Positions 33,512-45,104 of a stretch of 64,000 nt of DNA are shown here, piece by piece. This DNA comes from Zygnema cylindricum (Eukaryota > Streptophyta > Zygnematophyceae > Zygnematales > Zygnemataceae). Position 1 is the stretch's first letter; each line of letters begins with the position of its first letter. A model generated the notes under the pieces. The model ran no database searches and was not told the DNA's origin. It saw only the letters and a program-made list of their open reading frames with translations. The position numbers and the translations under genes are program-made. The stretch spans positions 62,001 to 126,000 of the forward strand of contig JBBHKE010003158.1 in NCBI GenBank assembly GCA_037447655.1, in the 5' to 3' direction.

Positions 33512-34805
33512 TTAGAAATGATGTTTTGGATTGACTTCAATAACAATTGCAGCCTGGTTATCACAAAACACATCATGCACTCCATTCTTCATGTACCCCA
33601 ATTCTTGCAACAAGGACTTTACCCACATTAGCTCTTTCACAGCAGAACAAGAGGCCATGGACTCAACCTCCATAGTGGACTGAGCAACAACCTTTTGTTG
33701 CTTGCTGCTCAAACAGCAAACACCTTCCCCTACATACAATACATACCCAGAAGTGCATCTTCTCAAAGGTGCATCCCTATAACTGGCATCACTCCAAGTA
33801 GTGATGTCATTATGATCCTCTCCTAAATGCAACCATAGATCCCTAGTTCCCACCAGGTATCTCATTACTCTCTTGGCTGCCTCCCAGTCTCTCCTTTTAG
33901 GATCATTAAGACTCCTACTGAGGACTCCAACCGCTGTAGCTTTGTCGCGCCAAATACAATTCATAAAGTAAAACAAACTTCTTACGACCTGTCTGTAAGG
34001 AATAGATTTCTTAAACTGTCTCTCTTCTTGACTCACCTGATCATCTAACATTATCACTCCTCCTTGTACACTTCGATCACTTACTTTCTTCAAGTCCATA
34101 GGAGTGGTACAACTGTTTGCATTCTCCATCTGAAATTTCTCCAGCATATTTCCTATAGCCTCTTTCTGAGTAAGTCTGATGATTCTCTTCCCCCTATCTC
34201 TTTCCATTTGAATTCCCATAATATATTTAGCCTCCCCTAAATCCTTCATGTCAAATCTGCTTCCCAGATCTTTCTGTAGTCTATTTATCTTCTCTATAGA
34301 CTTACTCAATACCAGCAAATTATCCACATAAATAGCAATAAAAATCACACCATTCTCATCCTCAAACGTATAAAAAGAATGGTCAGAACTGATCCAAATA
34401 TACCCCAAACTAGAAAGAAACTCATCTAGTTTCTTATTCCATTGTCTGGGGGCCTTTTTCAGTCCATATAAGGACTTTATAAGTCTGCAGACTTTGCTTT
34501 CCTCTCCTTCTTCTACAAAACCTTCTGGTTGCCGCATGAAGATTTCTTCCTCTAGTTCACCGTTGAGGAAGGCAGTTTTGATATCCATCTGGTGAATTTC
34601 CATGTCTTCCGCTGCTACTAGGCTAAGGAGAATCCTCACAGAAGGGAATCAAACTACCGGAGCAAAGGTCTCCTCGTAATCTATCCCTTTTTTTTGAGTG
34701 AACCCTTTTGCCATCAGCCGAGCCTTATATCTCTTAATGGTGTTATCTGAACTCAATTCTAGTTTAAATACCCATTTACACCCAATTGGTTTTCTATCTG
34801 GTGGT
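33512..34805 (-). pseudogene. pol: Reverse transcriptase and RNase H of element E
   Basis: One long minus-strand frame (33512-34639, 375 codons) covers most of RT and RNase [33 protein letters not shown], the box IYVDNLLVLSKS, KDLGEAKYIMGIQMERD, TSGYVLYVGEG, SSKQQKVVAQSTMEVES and FCDNQAAIVIEVNPKHHF. The active-site box is YVDN instead of YVDD, which removes a metal-binding Asp. The first RT segment (34640-34805) is in the same frame upstream of a stop. The remaining RNase H tail follows a stop at 33512. Confidence 0.9.
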
Positions 34806-35923
34806 CAGTCCACCAACTCCCAAGTATTTGCCTCCAAGATTGAAGCCATCTTATCATTTATGGCTCTGACCCACCTTTCTTTCTCCGGACTGTCCAATGC
34901 CTTTGAGTATGACAGAGGCTCATCTGGATGGGAAAGCTTTGTTACCTTGCAAGCTGCTTGTTTTTCTTGGATCCTTTTGCTGCTCCTCCGTCCTCCCTCA
35001 AAGTCCGAAGCTGGAATGGAGGGAAATCTTGGATTCCTTGGAATTGTCTCATCAGCTCCCCTATCTATGGGAACCAGTTCTGATCCCTCTTCCTCTCTCT
35101 CCTCAAAGGGTGTAGGAATATGAGGGAATTCTGGTATATCTCCCCCATCTTTTATCTCCCTTGAATCTGCAAACATGTTTTCACTAGTGTCCCTTTTGGG
35201 AAGATCTAAGTCCTCCTCACTCTCGGACTCAAAACTGATTCTGATTTTCTTAGTGTATTTGAAGGGATCAAAAGAATTCCATTCATCCATGACAACTAGA
35301 TGCTTTACCAAATTAATATCTTGTTTAGCTAAGTCATAGACTCTATATCCCTTGACATCCTCATCATATACCACAAAATATCCTGGTTTCCCTTTAGCAT
35401 CTACTTTCCAGTTTTTCTTATCTGTGTCAAGAATGTAAACTTGACAACCGAATACCTTCAAGTGAGAAACATTCGGTTTCTTCCCAACCCATCTCTCATA
35501 AAGGGTCATTCCTTTAACAGCTATGGTGAGGACACTTTTATTAATGTAGTTAGCACAGTTCATGGCCTCTGCCCAAAATCTTCTTCATATTTTCTTATTT
35601 GCCAACATGCTGCACACACTATCTCCCAAAGTCCGGTTTAACTTCTCAGCTACCCTATTCTGTTCTGGATTATTCGGTACAGTTTTCTGATGCTGAACTC
35701 CCTCAAATCTCAAATAATCCTCAAACTGGTTAGAGGTGTACTCTCCCCCATTATCACTCCTTATTCTCTTAATGGGGGTTCCGTGCAACTTCTCACTCCA
35801 GGCTTTGTATTCTTTAAAGTATTTTGGTGTTTCATACTTTGTTTTCAAGAAGTAGACTCTAGAATATCTGGACCAATCATCAGTAACTGTTAACATATAC
35901 CTCTTCCCCCCAATCGAAGGCAC
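34806..35923 (-). pseudogene. pol: Integrase C-terminal part and linker of element E
   Basis: 35585-35923 encodes DDWSRYSRVYFLK, RSDNGGEYTSNQF and EQNRVAEKLNRTL. 34806-35563 continues in the same frame with NCANYINKSVLT, SHLKVFGCQVYILD, KGYRVYDLAKQD and the linker mark ASDFEGGRRSSKR, ending WELVD at the start of RT. The frame is the same as RT, separated by isolated stops. Confidence 0.88.
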
Positions 35924-36342
35924 TGTTGTGGTCCCCAGATATTTGTGTGGACCAGATCTAGTACTTTCTCACCTCTATATGTGGTAGTTTTGGGAAAGGG
36001 AAGTCTGTGAGCCTTACCTTGGGCACAGCCACTATAGTCATCCATCATCTCATCACCCCCAAACTCAATGCCCTCTACTACACCTAGCTTCTTCATTTCC
36101 CTCAGTTTATCAAAATGCACATGTCCCAAACGCTTATGCCAAATCATCAAGCTCGGAACACCACCATAGTAAGCACACTTATTTTCATTACTCACGTTAA
36201 GCCTAAACATTCCTTGGCTACCCTTATCTGCTGTGAAGTAGACTTCATCTCCATACTTAGCTGTAAAGACTCCTTTTCTAGTGAAGGTATCAAAGTCTTT
36301 GTCATCTAATACAGAGGTAGACACAAGATTCTTACTCCGAAC
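35890..36342 (-). pseudogene. pol: Integrase N-terminal (zinc) domain of element E
   Basis: It encodes KNLVSTSVLDDKDFDTF, then IWHKRLGHVHFDKLREM, GCAQGKAHRLPFP and LVHTNIWGP: the HHCC domain and the first catalytic region (Asp of HTDIW is Asn). A frameshift near 35900-35930 separates it from the rest of integrase. Its upstream end joins a misplaced copy of the linker. Confidence 0.85.
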
Positions 36343-36538
36343 TGTCTCATCAGCTCCCCTATCCATGGGAACCGGTTCTGACTCCTCTTCCTCTCTCTCC
36401 TCAAAGGGTGTAGGAATATGAGGGGATTCTGCTATATCTCCCCCATCTTTTATCTACTCGAATCTGCAATCATGTTTTCACTAGTGTCCCTTCTAGGAAG
36501 ATCTAAATCTTTCTCACTCTCAGACTCAAAATTGATTG
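36343..36538 (-). repeat. Misplaced copy of E's own linker replacing most of the protease
   Basis: 36343-36538 repeats 35045-35240 (both about 196 bp, with small differences). It stands between the protease signature and integrase, where elements A, D and F have about 185 bp of protease coding. It is therefore a substitution, not a simple insertion. Confidence 0.85.
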
Positions 36539-37733
36539 GTGCCTGTCACAACACATATGCATGGATGCACCTGAGTCGATGATCCATCCCTCCTCTGGTG
36601 CTCCCGAATGGCTCCAAGGGCACACTTTTGTTTCCGAGGGATCTCCTTCTCCTCTAGATTCTCGTCAAGAAGAAGCTCCCCATCCTCTTCCTTGGAGGAC
36701 TCGTCCTCCACGGTCTCTCCGTTCACTCGTGTGACCACAAGTGCTTTCTTCTTCCTCCCGAAGAACCACCTCCACGATTTTCTTGAAGCCTCAGCTTTGA
36801 TAGCTTGATGCAATCAGCTATGAAGTCCCTTGGCTTTTTGCAGAAATGATAAAGGCCCTTAGGAGTCCTTGGTTCTCCAGATTGATCATTTTCCCCTTTG
36901 AAGCTGTTGTACGGCTTTTTCGGATCCTTCTTCCATCGGTCTGTTCCGGCAGCTAGAGCTTGAACGCTCTTTCCTCCTCTTCGGATCTCAATGGTGTTTT
37001 CTTGTACAAGTATCATTCGAACCATGGTGCTCCACTTCCAAGGACTATCATCCATTTGTTGCACTCGGTACACTTTATTTTCATACTCCTCCGACAACTT
37101 CATGATGAGAGTGTTAACTTTCATTTTCATAGTGCTTGTCCATTGGGCACTTTCCATCTCCATGTATAGACAAGAGAGATGGGTACAATAGTCAAACATC
37201 TTTCCTCCATTGAAAGTACAACTAATCAGCCTTTGCTCAGCCTGCTGAAGTTCCTAAATGGTGCTTGCTCTATAGATCTCCATCAAGGTCATCCACAACT
37301 CCTTGGCCTTGAAAATTTGAAGGTGAGAAGTTGCCAACACTTGGGTGAGGTGCCTCATAATGAAAAGCCAGGCATTCATGTTGGTGTAATCCCACATCTG
37401 AGTGTAATTTTCCTCGGTCTTCACGGCCACCGCTCCGGGTGCCATGGCAATAGGAGTGAGAGGTGTCTCTTTTTCTTTCCCCTTTTTGGACACACTGCTG
37501 TCCCCATCATCTGTCTCCTCCGTTGAAGCAGATCGTGCTGCAAAAAACCTCACTCCTCCAAACCCTTGTAGAGTTCCTTGAGATGGACGTTTCACTTGTC
37601 CACTAACAATACCCCAGTATCGTTTCTCACATAATGCCCCTGTCATCATAGCTTCCCAGTAAATAAATCCAGATTTGCTAAATATGGGCACCCTAGAGGG
37701 TGGGCCCATAATGTGCAATTTTGTGTCCTCCAT
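36526..37733 (-). pseudogene. gag: Gag and protease start of element E, gag starting in the LTR
   Basis: The ATG at 37731-37733 lies in the 5' LTR. It gives MEDTKLHIMGPPSRVP and is open through the primer site to 37254 (IYWEAMMTGALCEKRYWG, then MEIYRASTI). Actually the frame is open even further up into the LTR, to 37937. After a stop it continues with GGKMFDYCTHLSCLYMEME and NTIEIRRGGKS. The zinc knuckle is damaged (first Cys is Tyr and His is Asp in YHFCKKPRDFIADC). The protease signature is encoded out of frame near 36560-36585. Confidence 0.85.
37701..37713 (-). other. Primer-binding site of element E
   Basis: Minus strand CATTATGGGCCCA follows the LTR end; the usual GG is CA. It overlaps gag codons for H-I-M-G-P. 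Confidence 0.7.
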
Positions 37734-37926
37734 ATGGACCAAAATTGAGGAAGCCTCTAGGTAGTTTTTGACTAACCCACTTTCAACGAGAGCAAGTGCC
37801 ACCCTAGCACACAAACAGATAACGTGACTGCACCCTTGTGCAGTCTGAACTCCCCTGAGACCACAGCAAAAAGAATCACTGAAAATGCCTAACATGCGAT
37901 TAATTATCAAGTGTGAAAGATACCAA

Positions 37927-37934
37927 TATTTATA
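37927..37934 (-). promoter_or_regulatory. TATA box of the E 5' LTR
   Basis: TATAAATA on the minus strand, conserved at the matching place in the 3' LTR (31454-31461). It would put the transcript start at about 37900 and the in-LTR gag ATG (37733) well inside the transcript. Confidence 0.55.
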
Positions 37935-38436
37935 CAAGCTTGTTGGGAGAGAGGCGGCTACCTCCTCAATCCTCTAAGTTCTAAACCCCTCTCACAACTC
38001 CTATCTACTCATGTACGAACCAATCAAAAGATTTTTCAGTACAGAAAGGTTCTAAGACCGATGTACTTTCTATACAGTTGGCATACGACAAGCCCATGGA
38101 GGGGACGCGTGTCTCCTTTGGACTTGTCCTTATGCTCCTTGGGATTTCCGTTTCCCAATGATATCTTGCCACGTGTCGACAGGTCATGTCACGTCCAAAA
38201 ACCGCCAAGATGACCATTCCTGAATTCCGGCGATGATGCGGGCCGTCGGGTCTAAACCAGCTTTTAATGTTTGCCGTCGAAAATATAAATGTCTAGTACA
38301 CTTGTTTCGTGCGCACTAAACCCGAACTAGTTCCTATGTTCGTAATTTGGTATTTCGTTAATCGGATTAATGACCTAGGTAAAGTTTAAATAGCTATCAA
38401 ACCCTATGTAATTTAACGAACTACTACGACAGACCA

Positions 38437-38507
38437 GTTAAGAGCTGACGGCTACGCCTTCCTCTGCCAGTCGGAGGTTCGAGTATTGCCGGACTCGACC
38501 TTTCGTT
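38437..38507 (+). other. tRNA-like block in U3 of the E 5' LTR
   Basis: CAGTTAAGAGCTGACGG then GGAGGTTCGAGTATTG, with the B-box core GGTTCGAGT. Antisense to the element. Confidence 0.55.
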
Positions 38508-38708
38508 GAGAGCGACTTAGGTCACTCTTAAGCCCTGCCTATAGAGCTAAGGCAACCATGGCTCCACCTCTCTCTCTCTCCTTGAGTGACTACAACAAGT
38601 GTGAGGGCCAGAGACAGAAGGTGGGGGCAAGCTGCCTCTGCTTTTCTTTTCCTTTTTATCTTAATTTAGACCTAGAAAATACCTCCCCTAAATCTATTGA
38701 TTTCAACA

Positions 38709-40238
38709 CCCTAAAGGGACATGAGTGAAACCGTGATTGCAGATTTAGGGGAGATCTAAGATACATGAGACTCATCGGAAACCTCACATACTCCTATGGA
38801 CTTCGAGGAGATTGAAGAAGCGGGACAAGAAAAGGCTTCTATGGAGAGGGGAGCCAATGAGACAATGAGAATAAATCCAAGACTTCCATCCATTCTTGCT
38901 TTGGAGTTTGAGGGAGGAAGGAGGAGCAGCAAAAGGATACATGAAAAACAAGTTGCTCATAAGGTAACTAAGCTATCTCACCCTGATGAGCCTCAGTCTT
39001 ACTCGGAGGTAGTGAATAGTTCAGAGAAAGAAAGATGGATTAGAGCCATAAATGATGAGATGGCTTCTATCATGGAAGGAAATACTTGAGAACTAGCGGA
39101 TTGTCCTCCAGACAGAAAATGTATTGGGTGTAAATGGGTATTTAAACTTAAACTGAACCTAGTTAATAACATTGAGAGATATAAGGCTCGATTGGTAGCG
39201 AAGGGGTTCACTCAAAAAGAGGGGATTTACTATGAGGAGACCTTTGCTCTAGTTGTTCGGTTCCCATCAAGTAAGGATTCTCCTTAGTCTGGCAGCAGCG
39301 GAAGACATGGAAATACACCAGATGGACATTAAGACTCCTTTTTTTAATGGTGAGTTAGAGTAAGAAATTTTCATGGGACAACACGAGGGGTTCGTGGGAG
39401 AAGGAGAAGAGAGCAAAGTCTGCAGGCTCATAAAGTCCTTATATGGACTGAAGCATGCTCCCCGACAATGGAATAAAAACTAGATGAGTTTCTTACCGGA
39501 GTGGGATATATCCGTATCAGCTGTGACCATTCTATCTATATGTTTGAAGATAAGAATGGTGTCATTTTTAATACAATTTGTGTGGATGATCTGCTTATAT
39601 TGAGTAAATCTTTGGGAAAGATAATTAAGTTAAAGAAGGATCTTAGAAGCAGATTTGATATGAAGGATTTAGGAGAGGCAAGATATATTTTGGGGATTCA
39701 AATGGAGAGAGATAAGGGGAAGAAGATTATCAGACTTATTCAGAAGAAAGCAATAAGTAATATGCTTGAGAAATTCCAGATGGAAAATGCTCACAGTTGT
39801 ACCACTCCCATGGACTTGAAAAATGTAAGTGATGGGAGTGTAGACGGAGGGGTGATGATCTTAGATGATCAAATGAGTCCAAAGGAGAGAGAGTTTATCA
39901 AGTCTATCCCTTATAGACACGTCGTAGGAAGTTTAATTTATTATATGAACAGTAGCAGGCCGAACATAGCGGCAGCACTTGTAGTACTCAGTAGGAGTCT
40001 TAATGATCCTAAGAATAGAGACAGGGAGGTAGCCAAGAGAGTCATGAGATATCTGGTGGGAACTATAGAGTTGTGGTTGCATTTGGGAGGAGAGCACACT
40101 GACATCACTACTTAGAGTGATGCTAGTTATGGGGACGCACCTATGAAAAGATGCACTTCTGGGTATGTGTTGTATGTTGGGGAAGGTGCATGTTGTTGGA
40201 GCAGTAAGCAACAAAAGATGGTTGCTCAATCTACTATG
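38709..40238 (+). pseudogene. pol: Linker, RT and RNase H of element D (second part)
   Basis: It continues D after the E insertion: EFEGGRRSSKRIHEKQ (linker), WVFKLKLN and [13 protein letters not shown], then QMDIKTPFFNGELE, SLYGLKHAPRQWNK and the box ICVDDLLILSKS (Tyr of YVDD is Cys; both Asp kept), DLGEARYILGIQMERD and SLNDPKNRD. RNase H begins, with stops, and ends abruptly at SSKQQKMVAQSTM where a B-type LTR begins. Several stops and at least one frameshift lie in 39089-39500. Confidence 0.88.
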
Positions 40239-41131
40239 TGTTGTTTTTGAAATGTTAGTTTTGTACTTACGCCACATTTTGTGCGCACGCGACGGTTCGT
40301 ACGTAGATTATTACCGGAAATATTGTGGTGGTACAAATGGAGGTTCGAATGGATTTGTGAAGTTAAAGGATTGTATTTTGATAATGTGGTATCAAGTGGA
40401 CCGTACGTATGTGATGTCGGTTCATGACGTGGTTTTGTCCTCAAGTGACTAATCAAGTTGATACTCAGTACGCGGATTTTACGGAAGCGTCGATGTAAAT
40501 ATTTGGTTGAACATTGATGTGTCTTTTTGTGAATTAATTATTAGGGTAGATTTACTCACTTTGACATACCTTGAAGTATTCAGGTATACCGACATTAATA
40601 GAGGTAGGTGGTAGATAGCGTACCGCTGATATGCCTCCGTACATTCAGCAGTAAGCTCTTGTATATATTTGTAGGACTTCGTCATTTTAGGACATAGGAA
40701 CTTTTTGGACCAAAAACTGTTTATGGTTATTTTTGGTAATTTTATCTGAGGATTACTCTCAGATCTGCTAGCGGAATTATCTGAAATTCTGTATGTTTGT
40801 TCCTATTTATATTTTTAATTCTGTCACTGATTTTCAGGTCTATTGTGTGTCTGGTCTGTGTTTTACTTCATTGTGAAGTTAGTATGTCTGATCAAAGTTC
40901 TGGTAGACTGTTTTTCTACAACTTTGACTAGATGATGTGATCAATCTGTTTATTATTTTTGTCTGAAACTTTGTGAGGTCATTTTATATCCTAGATAATA
41001 TCTGTAAATGTATTTTCAGTGTGTTTTGTTAATTCTTTTGAATTCTGTGTGTATCCAAAGTACGCTGTTTTTAGGGTAGTCTGTGGTGCTTCTTAGGGTG
41101 AATCCATGGCTAGAAATGGCTATGGACAACA
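40239..41131 (+). repeat. B-type LTR, plus sense, no partner
   Basis: TGTTGTTTTTGAAA to ATGGACAACA. It resembles the reverse complement of the element B LTR, including the taccgacatt...gtaggtggtaga middle and the terminal ATGGCTAGAAATGGCTATGG, which preserves the in-LTR gag start. No target duplication is visible, and D's RNase H does not resume after it, so it marks either a solo LTR with a deletion or a recombination scar. Confidence 0.65.
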
Positions 41132-42002
41132 TTATTCACTAGGCCTACTTGACTATCTAAACTAGCTTGCTATTATTCAACCTATTACTGTACAACTGTA
41201 CACGTGGACCTTCACGGTCAACCGAGATCTATCCAAAACCTCCTTCTAGAACTATACCGTTCGATCTACATTCTTATTACAACAATTTTTCCTTTTCTCA
41301 CCAATATCTAAATCCGAATCTACTTCCCACAATTCTATCTCAAATCAACTAAATTAAAAACTAAAGGATCACATTAATAATATAACCCAACTCAAAAATT
41401 CTTACCTCAACTATATCAAATATAATTTTCATTTAATAATTAAATCCGAAAATTTCCCATTAAAAATACGTAAATAATAAATTATTTTCCCAAAATCAAT
41501 TCTACCAAAAAAAAACAAAATTCCAACAAAATTACCACATTTTCCTCTAACTACCAGAATCAACCAAAAAAAAAAATCTCATAACATCTCATAATCATAG
41601 GTCCACAAATTCGGATCTTTCACCAAATGCCACAACTCCACCTTTCGGATCTCTCTCCCCCAAACGTCGAAACTCCACCTTCCGCATCTCTCCACTAAAT
41701 GTCAAATCTCCACATTTCGAAATGCTTCATCAAAAATAAACATGTATTTTTCCAAAAATAAAATATCATTTCTCAAAATTAATCATTTTCATTGAGGGTA
41801 GACATTTCGGCACTGTCACTAAGTTAACCCTTGGGGCAATGCAAGATTAAACTCGGCACATACCAACACTATGATAAGGCCGATCTCATGGGTACACAGA
41901 CACCATTACTGCAATACAACCAGCGAGGACAATATTAACCCGCTACAATGCGTGTGACAAAAACCTATCTCGACTTAACCTAACATGTGATAGATGGGGT
42001 GT
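41132..42002. other. Unassigned AT-rich stretch
   Basis: No frame with recognisable domains, no tandem repeat and no satellite. 41390-41580 is A-rich. A short repeat of ccacaa...tccaccttyc (41600-41720) is seen. The right end (ctaacatgtgatagatgggg) may be the first internal bases of the element whose LTR starts at 42015, since its minus-strand frame continues from that LTR's primer site. Confidence 0.4.
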
Positions 42003-42014
42003 GGGCCTATGACC
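42003..42014 (-). other. Degenerate primer-binding site
   Basis: Minus strand GGTCATAGGCCC, two changes from the consensus, directly inside the LTR end at 42015. Confidence 0.55.
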
Positions 42015-43282
42015 TGTTATTCTTTGGTCTATAATAGACCGCAGAAGCGACACAAACTATCATGCAAGACACTAAGCAAAAATAGGTCGACGAACAATCA
42101 TTTGAAATGCATCCTCCATATGCGTACACGGAAGCAACAAACAACATTTAGGGTTTCATGGAATAATCAACATAAATAAACCCTATGACAACATCTAAGG
42201 TTTGATGGAATAATCGACATAAACAAACCCTAGGACAAATGCATAAACAGTGCATATCAAATATATGAAAAATAACATAAATAAATAATAACAAACAAAT
42301 GCATCACACATAAACAAAAAGTACAATCAAAATATAATCAAATAATTATTATATCATTCAAAGTGCATGACCTAATCGACAACCCTAAAATTCTACATCT
42401 TTGGTCCCCACTTTACTAGCGAGCATTGATGATTTATTCCTAACAAAGCTCATTCCTATATATACACTTGTGAGATGTCAAAGAATCACTAAGTGTCAAA
42501 ATAACCAACGTAAATTACGCAACTCTCACTAAATCCTATTTATACATAATAACCTGTTAGTAAGAGTAAACTAATTGTAAGCGTACACCTTAGGAGTCAA
42601 ACAATCGAAAGCATACACTTGTCTAGAAGTACGACATCGTACACACACAAATTAAACTATCAAAACCCTAATGGATCACTTTAATATAAACATCATAATA
42701 AACTCTAATTTATTAATACACATACGACAAGAAAATGTTTCTTCAAATATTTACACCGACGCATCCACAAATCCGCGTCATAAGAGACAACTAGTTTAGT
42801 CAGTTGTTGATAAGTCCACGTAGTGAACCGACATCGCATATGTACGGTCCACTAGATAATGCGTCATAAAAACAATGTGATCTTTTTAAAAATATCGGCC
42901 GACGCAGTCCGCCCTACACGTGTACCTCGAACCACTGTTGAAATTAATCAGTACCTTCTAAATCTTTTCCGTACTGAATATGTGTCGTTTGCAATAAATG
43001 CGCCTGTCGCAAACAGTTTTGTACGTGCATCGTACTATTTTAATTTGTCGCATTATGTTTTGTATGTGAGACGTACTATTTTAACTTTTTGGAATATTTA
43101 CATCGGATCGCTTCGCGATCCACCGTCCATTACACTTACGCATTCGGCGCCACTCAATTACTCCATTAATTTTACTCATGCATTTAATTCCCCTATCGGC
43201 AAATCCTTTCGAAACTCCATATTATATCAGGTAAATACATACGCATGCTCACGCATGTATGAAACTACATCTTCCAAAAACA
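42015..43282 (-). repeat. 5' LTR of a lost C-like element
   Basis: TGTTATTCTTTGG to TCCAAAAACA, 1268 bp. It has a primer-site relic on its inner side, but only unassigned DNA follows. Its first 150 bases reappear at 18583. The plus-strand ORF at 42859-43350 runs from this LTR into satellite and is not a gene. Confidence 0.65.
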
Positions 43283-45104
43283 ACAAGGTAACCATTCTTG
43301 TTAGTGCTAACAGTTTATGTAAGTTAGATAACAATTCTTGTTATCATTAACTGTTTGTGTAATTTATGTAACAATTTTTGTTATCGCTAACAGTTTGTGT
43401 AATTTAGGTAGAAATTCTTGTTATCGCTAACTGTTTGTGTAATTTAAATAACAATTCTTGTTATCGTTAACATTTTGTGTAAGTTAGGTAACCATTTTTG
43501 TTAGCGCTAGCAATTTGTGTAAGTTACAAAACAATTCATGCTATCGCTAACTGTTTTTTGTAATTTAGGTAACAATTCCTGTTATCGCTAGCAGAATGTG
43601 TAATTTAGGAAACAATTCTTGTTATCGCTAGCTGTTTGTGTAATTTAGGTAACAATTCTTATTATGTTTAATAGTTTGTGTAAGTTAGGAAACCATTTTT
43701 GTTAGCGCAAACAGTTTGTGTATTTTAGGTAACAATTCGTGTTAGCGCTAACGGTTTGTGTAAGTTTGTTATCAATTCATGTTGCGCAAACAGTTTGTGT
43801 AATTTAGATAACAATTCCTGTTATCGCTAACAGTTTGTGTAATTTAGATAACAAGCCATGTTATCACTAACAGTTTGTGTAAGGTAGGCAATATTTTCTG
43901 TTATCGCTAACTGTTTGTGTAATCTAGGTAACAATTCTTGTTCTCGCTAACAGTTTGTGTAAGTTAGCTAACAATTCTTGTTAGCGCTAATAGTTTGTGA
44001 AGGTTAGGTAAGAATTCCTATAATCGCTGACAATTTGTTTAAGTTACGTTACCATTCTTGTTAGCGCTAATAGTTTATGTAAGTTAGATAATAATTCTTG
44101 TTATCATTAATTGTTTGTGTAATTTATGTAACAATTTTTGTTATCGCTAACAGTTTGTGTACTTTAGGTTCCCATTCCTGTTATCGCTAACTTATTGTGT
44201 AATTCAGGTAACAATTCCTGTTATCGCTGACAGTTTGTGTAAGTTGGGTAACAATTCCTGTTAGCGCAAATAATTTTAGTAAGTTAGGTATCCAATCTTG
44301 TCATCGCTAATAGTTTCTAGAAGTTAGGTTACCATTATCGTTAACGCTAACAGTTTGTATAATTTAGGTAATAATTCGTGTTAGCGCTAACAGTTTGTGC
44401 AAGTTAGTTATCAATTCCTGTTAGCGCAAACAGTTTGTGTCCTTTAGATAACCATTCTTGTTATTGCTAACAGTTTGTGTAATTTTGATGACAGGCCTTG
44501 TTATCGATAAGAGTCAATGTTAGTTAGGTAACAATTTTTGTTAGCGCTAACGGTTTGTGTAAGTTAGGTAACAATTCCTGTTATCACTTAAAGTTTGTGT
44601 AAGTAAGGTAACCATTCTTGTTAGCGCTACAATTTTGTGTAAGTTAGTTAACAATTTGTGTTAGCGCAAACATTATGTGTAATTTAGATAACAATTCCTG
44701 TTATCGCTAGCTGTTTCTGTAATTTAGGTTACAATTCTTTTTTTCGCAAACAGTTTATGTAATTTAGGTAACAATTCTTGTTATCGCTTACTGTATGTGT
44801 AATTTAGGTAACCATTATTGTTAGCGCAAACAATTTGTGTACTTTAGGTTACCATTTCTATTATCGCTAACTATTTGTGTAATTCAAGTAACAATTCCTG
44901 TTATCGCTAACAGTTTGTGTAAGTTGGGTAACAATTCCTGTTAGCGCAAACAATTTTAGTAATTTAGGTATCCAATCTTGTTATCTCTAATTGTTTCTGG
45001 AAGTTAGCTTACCATTATTGTTAGCGCTAACTGTTTGTATAATTTAGGTAACAATTTGTGTTAGCGCTAAGAGTTTGTGTAATTTAGATAAAAATTAGTG
45101 TTAT
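43283..45104 (+). repeat. 40-bp satellite array 6
   Basis: About 46 monomers. The variant TTATCGCTAAC is common. It contains landmark monomers (ttatgtttaatag; the short gttgcgcaaacag) that recur in array 7, showing that arrays 6 and 7 were one before element A inserted. Confidence 0.97.

Larger units (their letters stand above)
31240..38708 (-). mobile_element. Copia element E, minus strand, nested in D
   Basis: LTRs of about 995 bp (37714-38708 and 31240-33315, the latter enlarged by a solo LTR) flank a minus-strand gag-pol. The D coding sequence breaks at 31239 and resumes at 38709 in the homologous codon region, proving insertion. The flanks CCTGA and CCTAA form an imperfect duplication. 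The frames contain stops, a frameshift before integrase, and a replaced protease segment. Confidence 0.9.
37714..38708 (-). repeat. 5' LTR of element E
   Basis: It starts TGCAATTTTG and ends ATTTCAACA, 995 bp. It carries the gag start at 37731-37733, a TATAAATA box on the minus strand at 37927-37934 (about 200 bp before the LTR end), and the outer gccatggct block. Confidence 0.93.
26344..40238 (+). mobile_element. Copia element D, plus strand, split by nested insertions
   Basis: 5' LTR 26344-28775, primer-binding site at 28776, gag-PR-INT to 31239, then interruption by element E. Coding resumes at 38709 with linker, RT and RNase H and breaks off at 40238. The left flank GTTAT is satellite sequence. 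The 3' LTR is missing, because a B-type LTR follows immediately. Stops occur in every domain. D is the oldest layer of this nest. Confidence 0.85.

Noticed and set aside
42859-43350. 163-codon plus-strand ORF
   Set aside because: It runs from an LTR into satellite repeats and has no recognisable motif; it is a chance frame.
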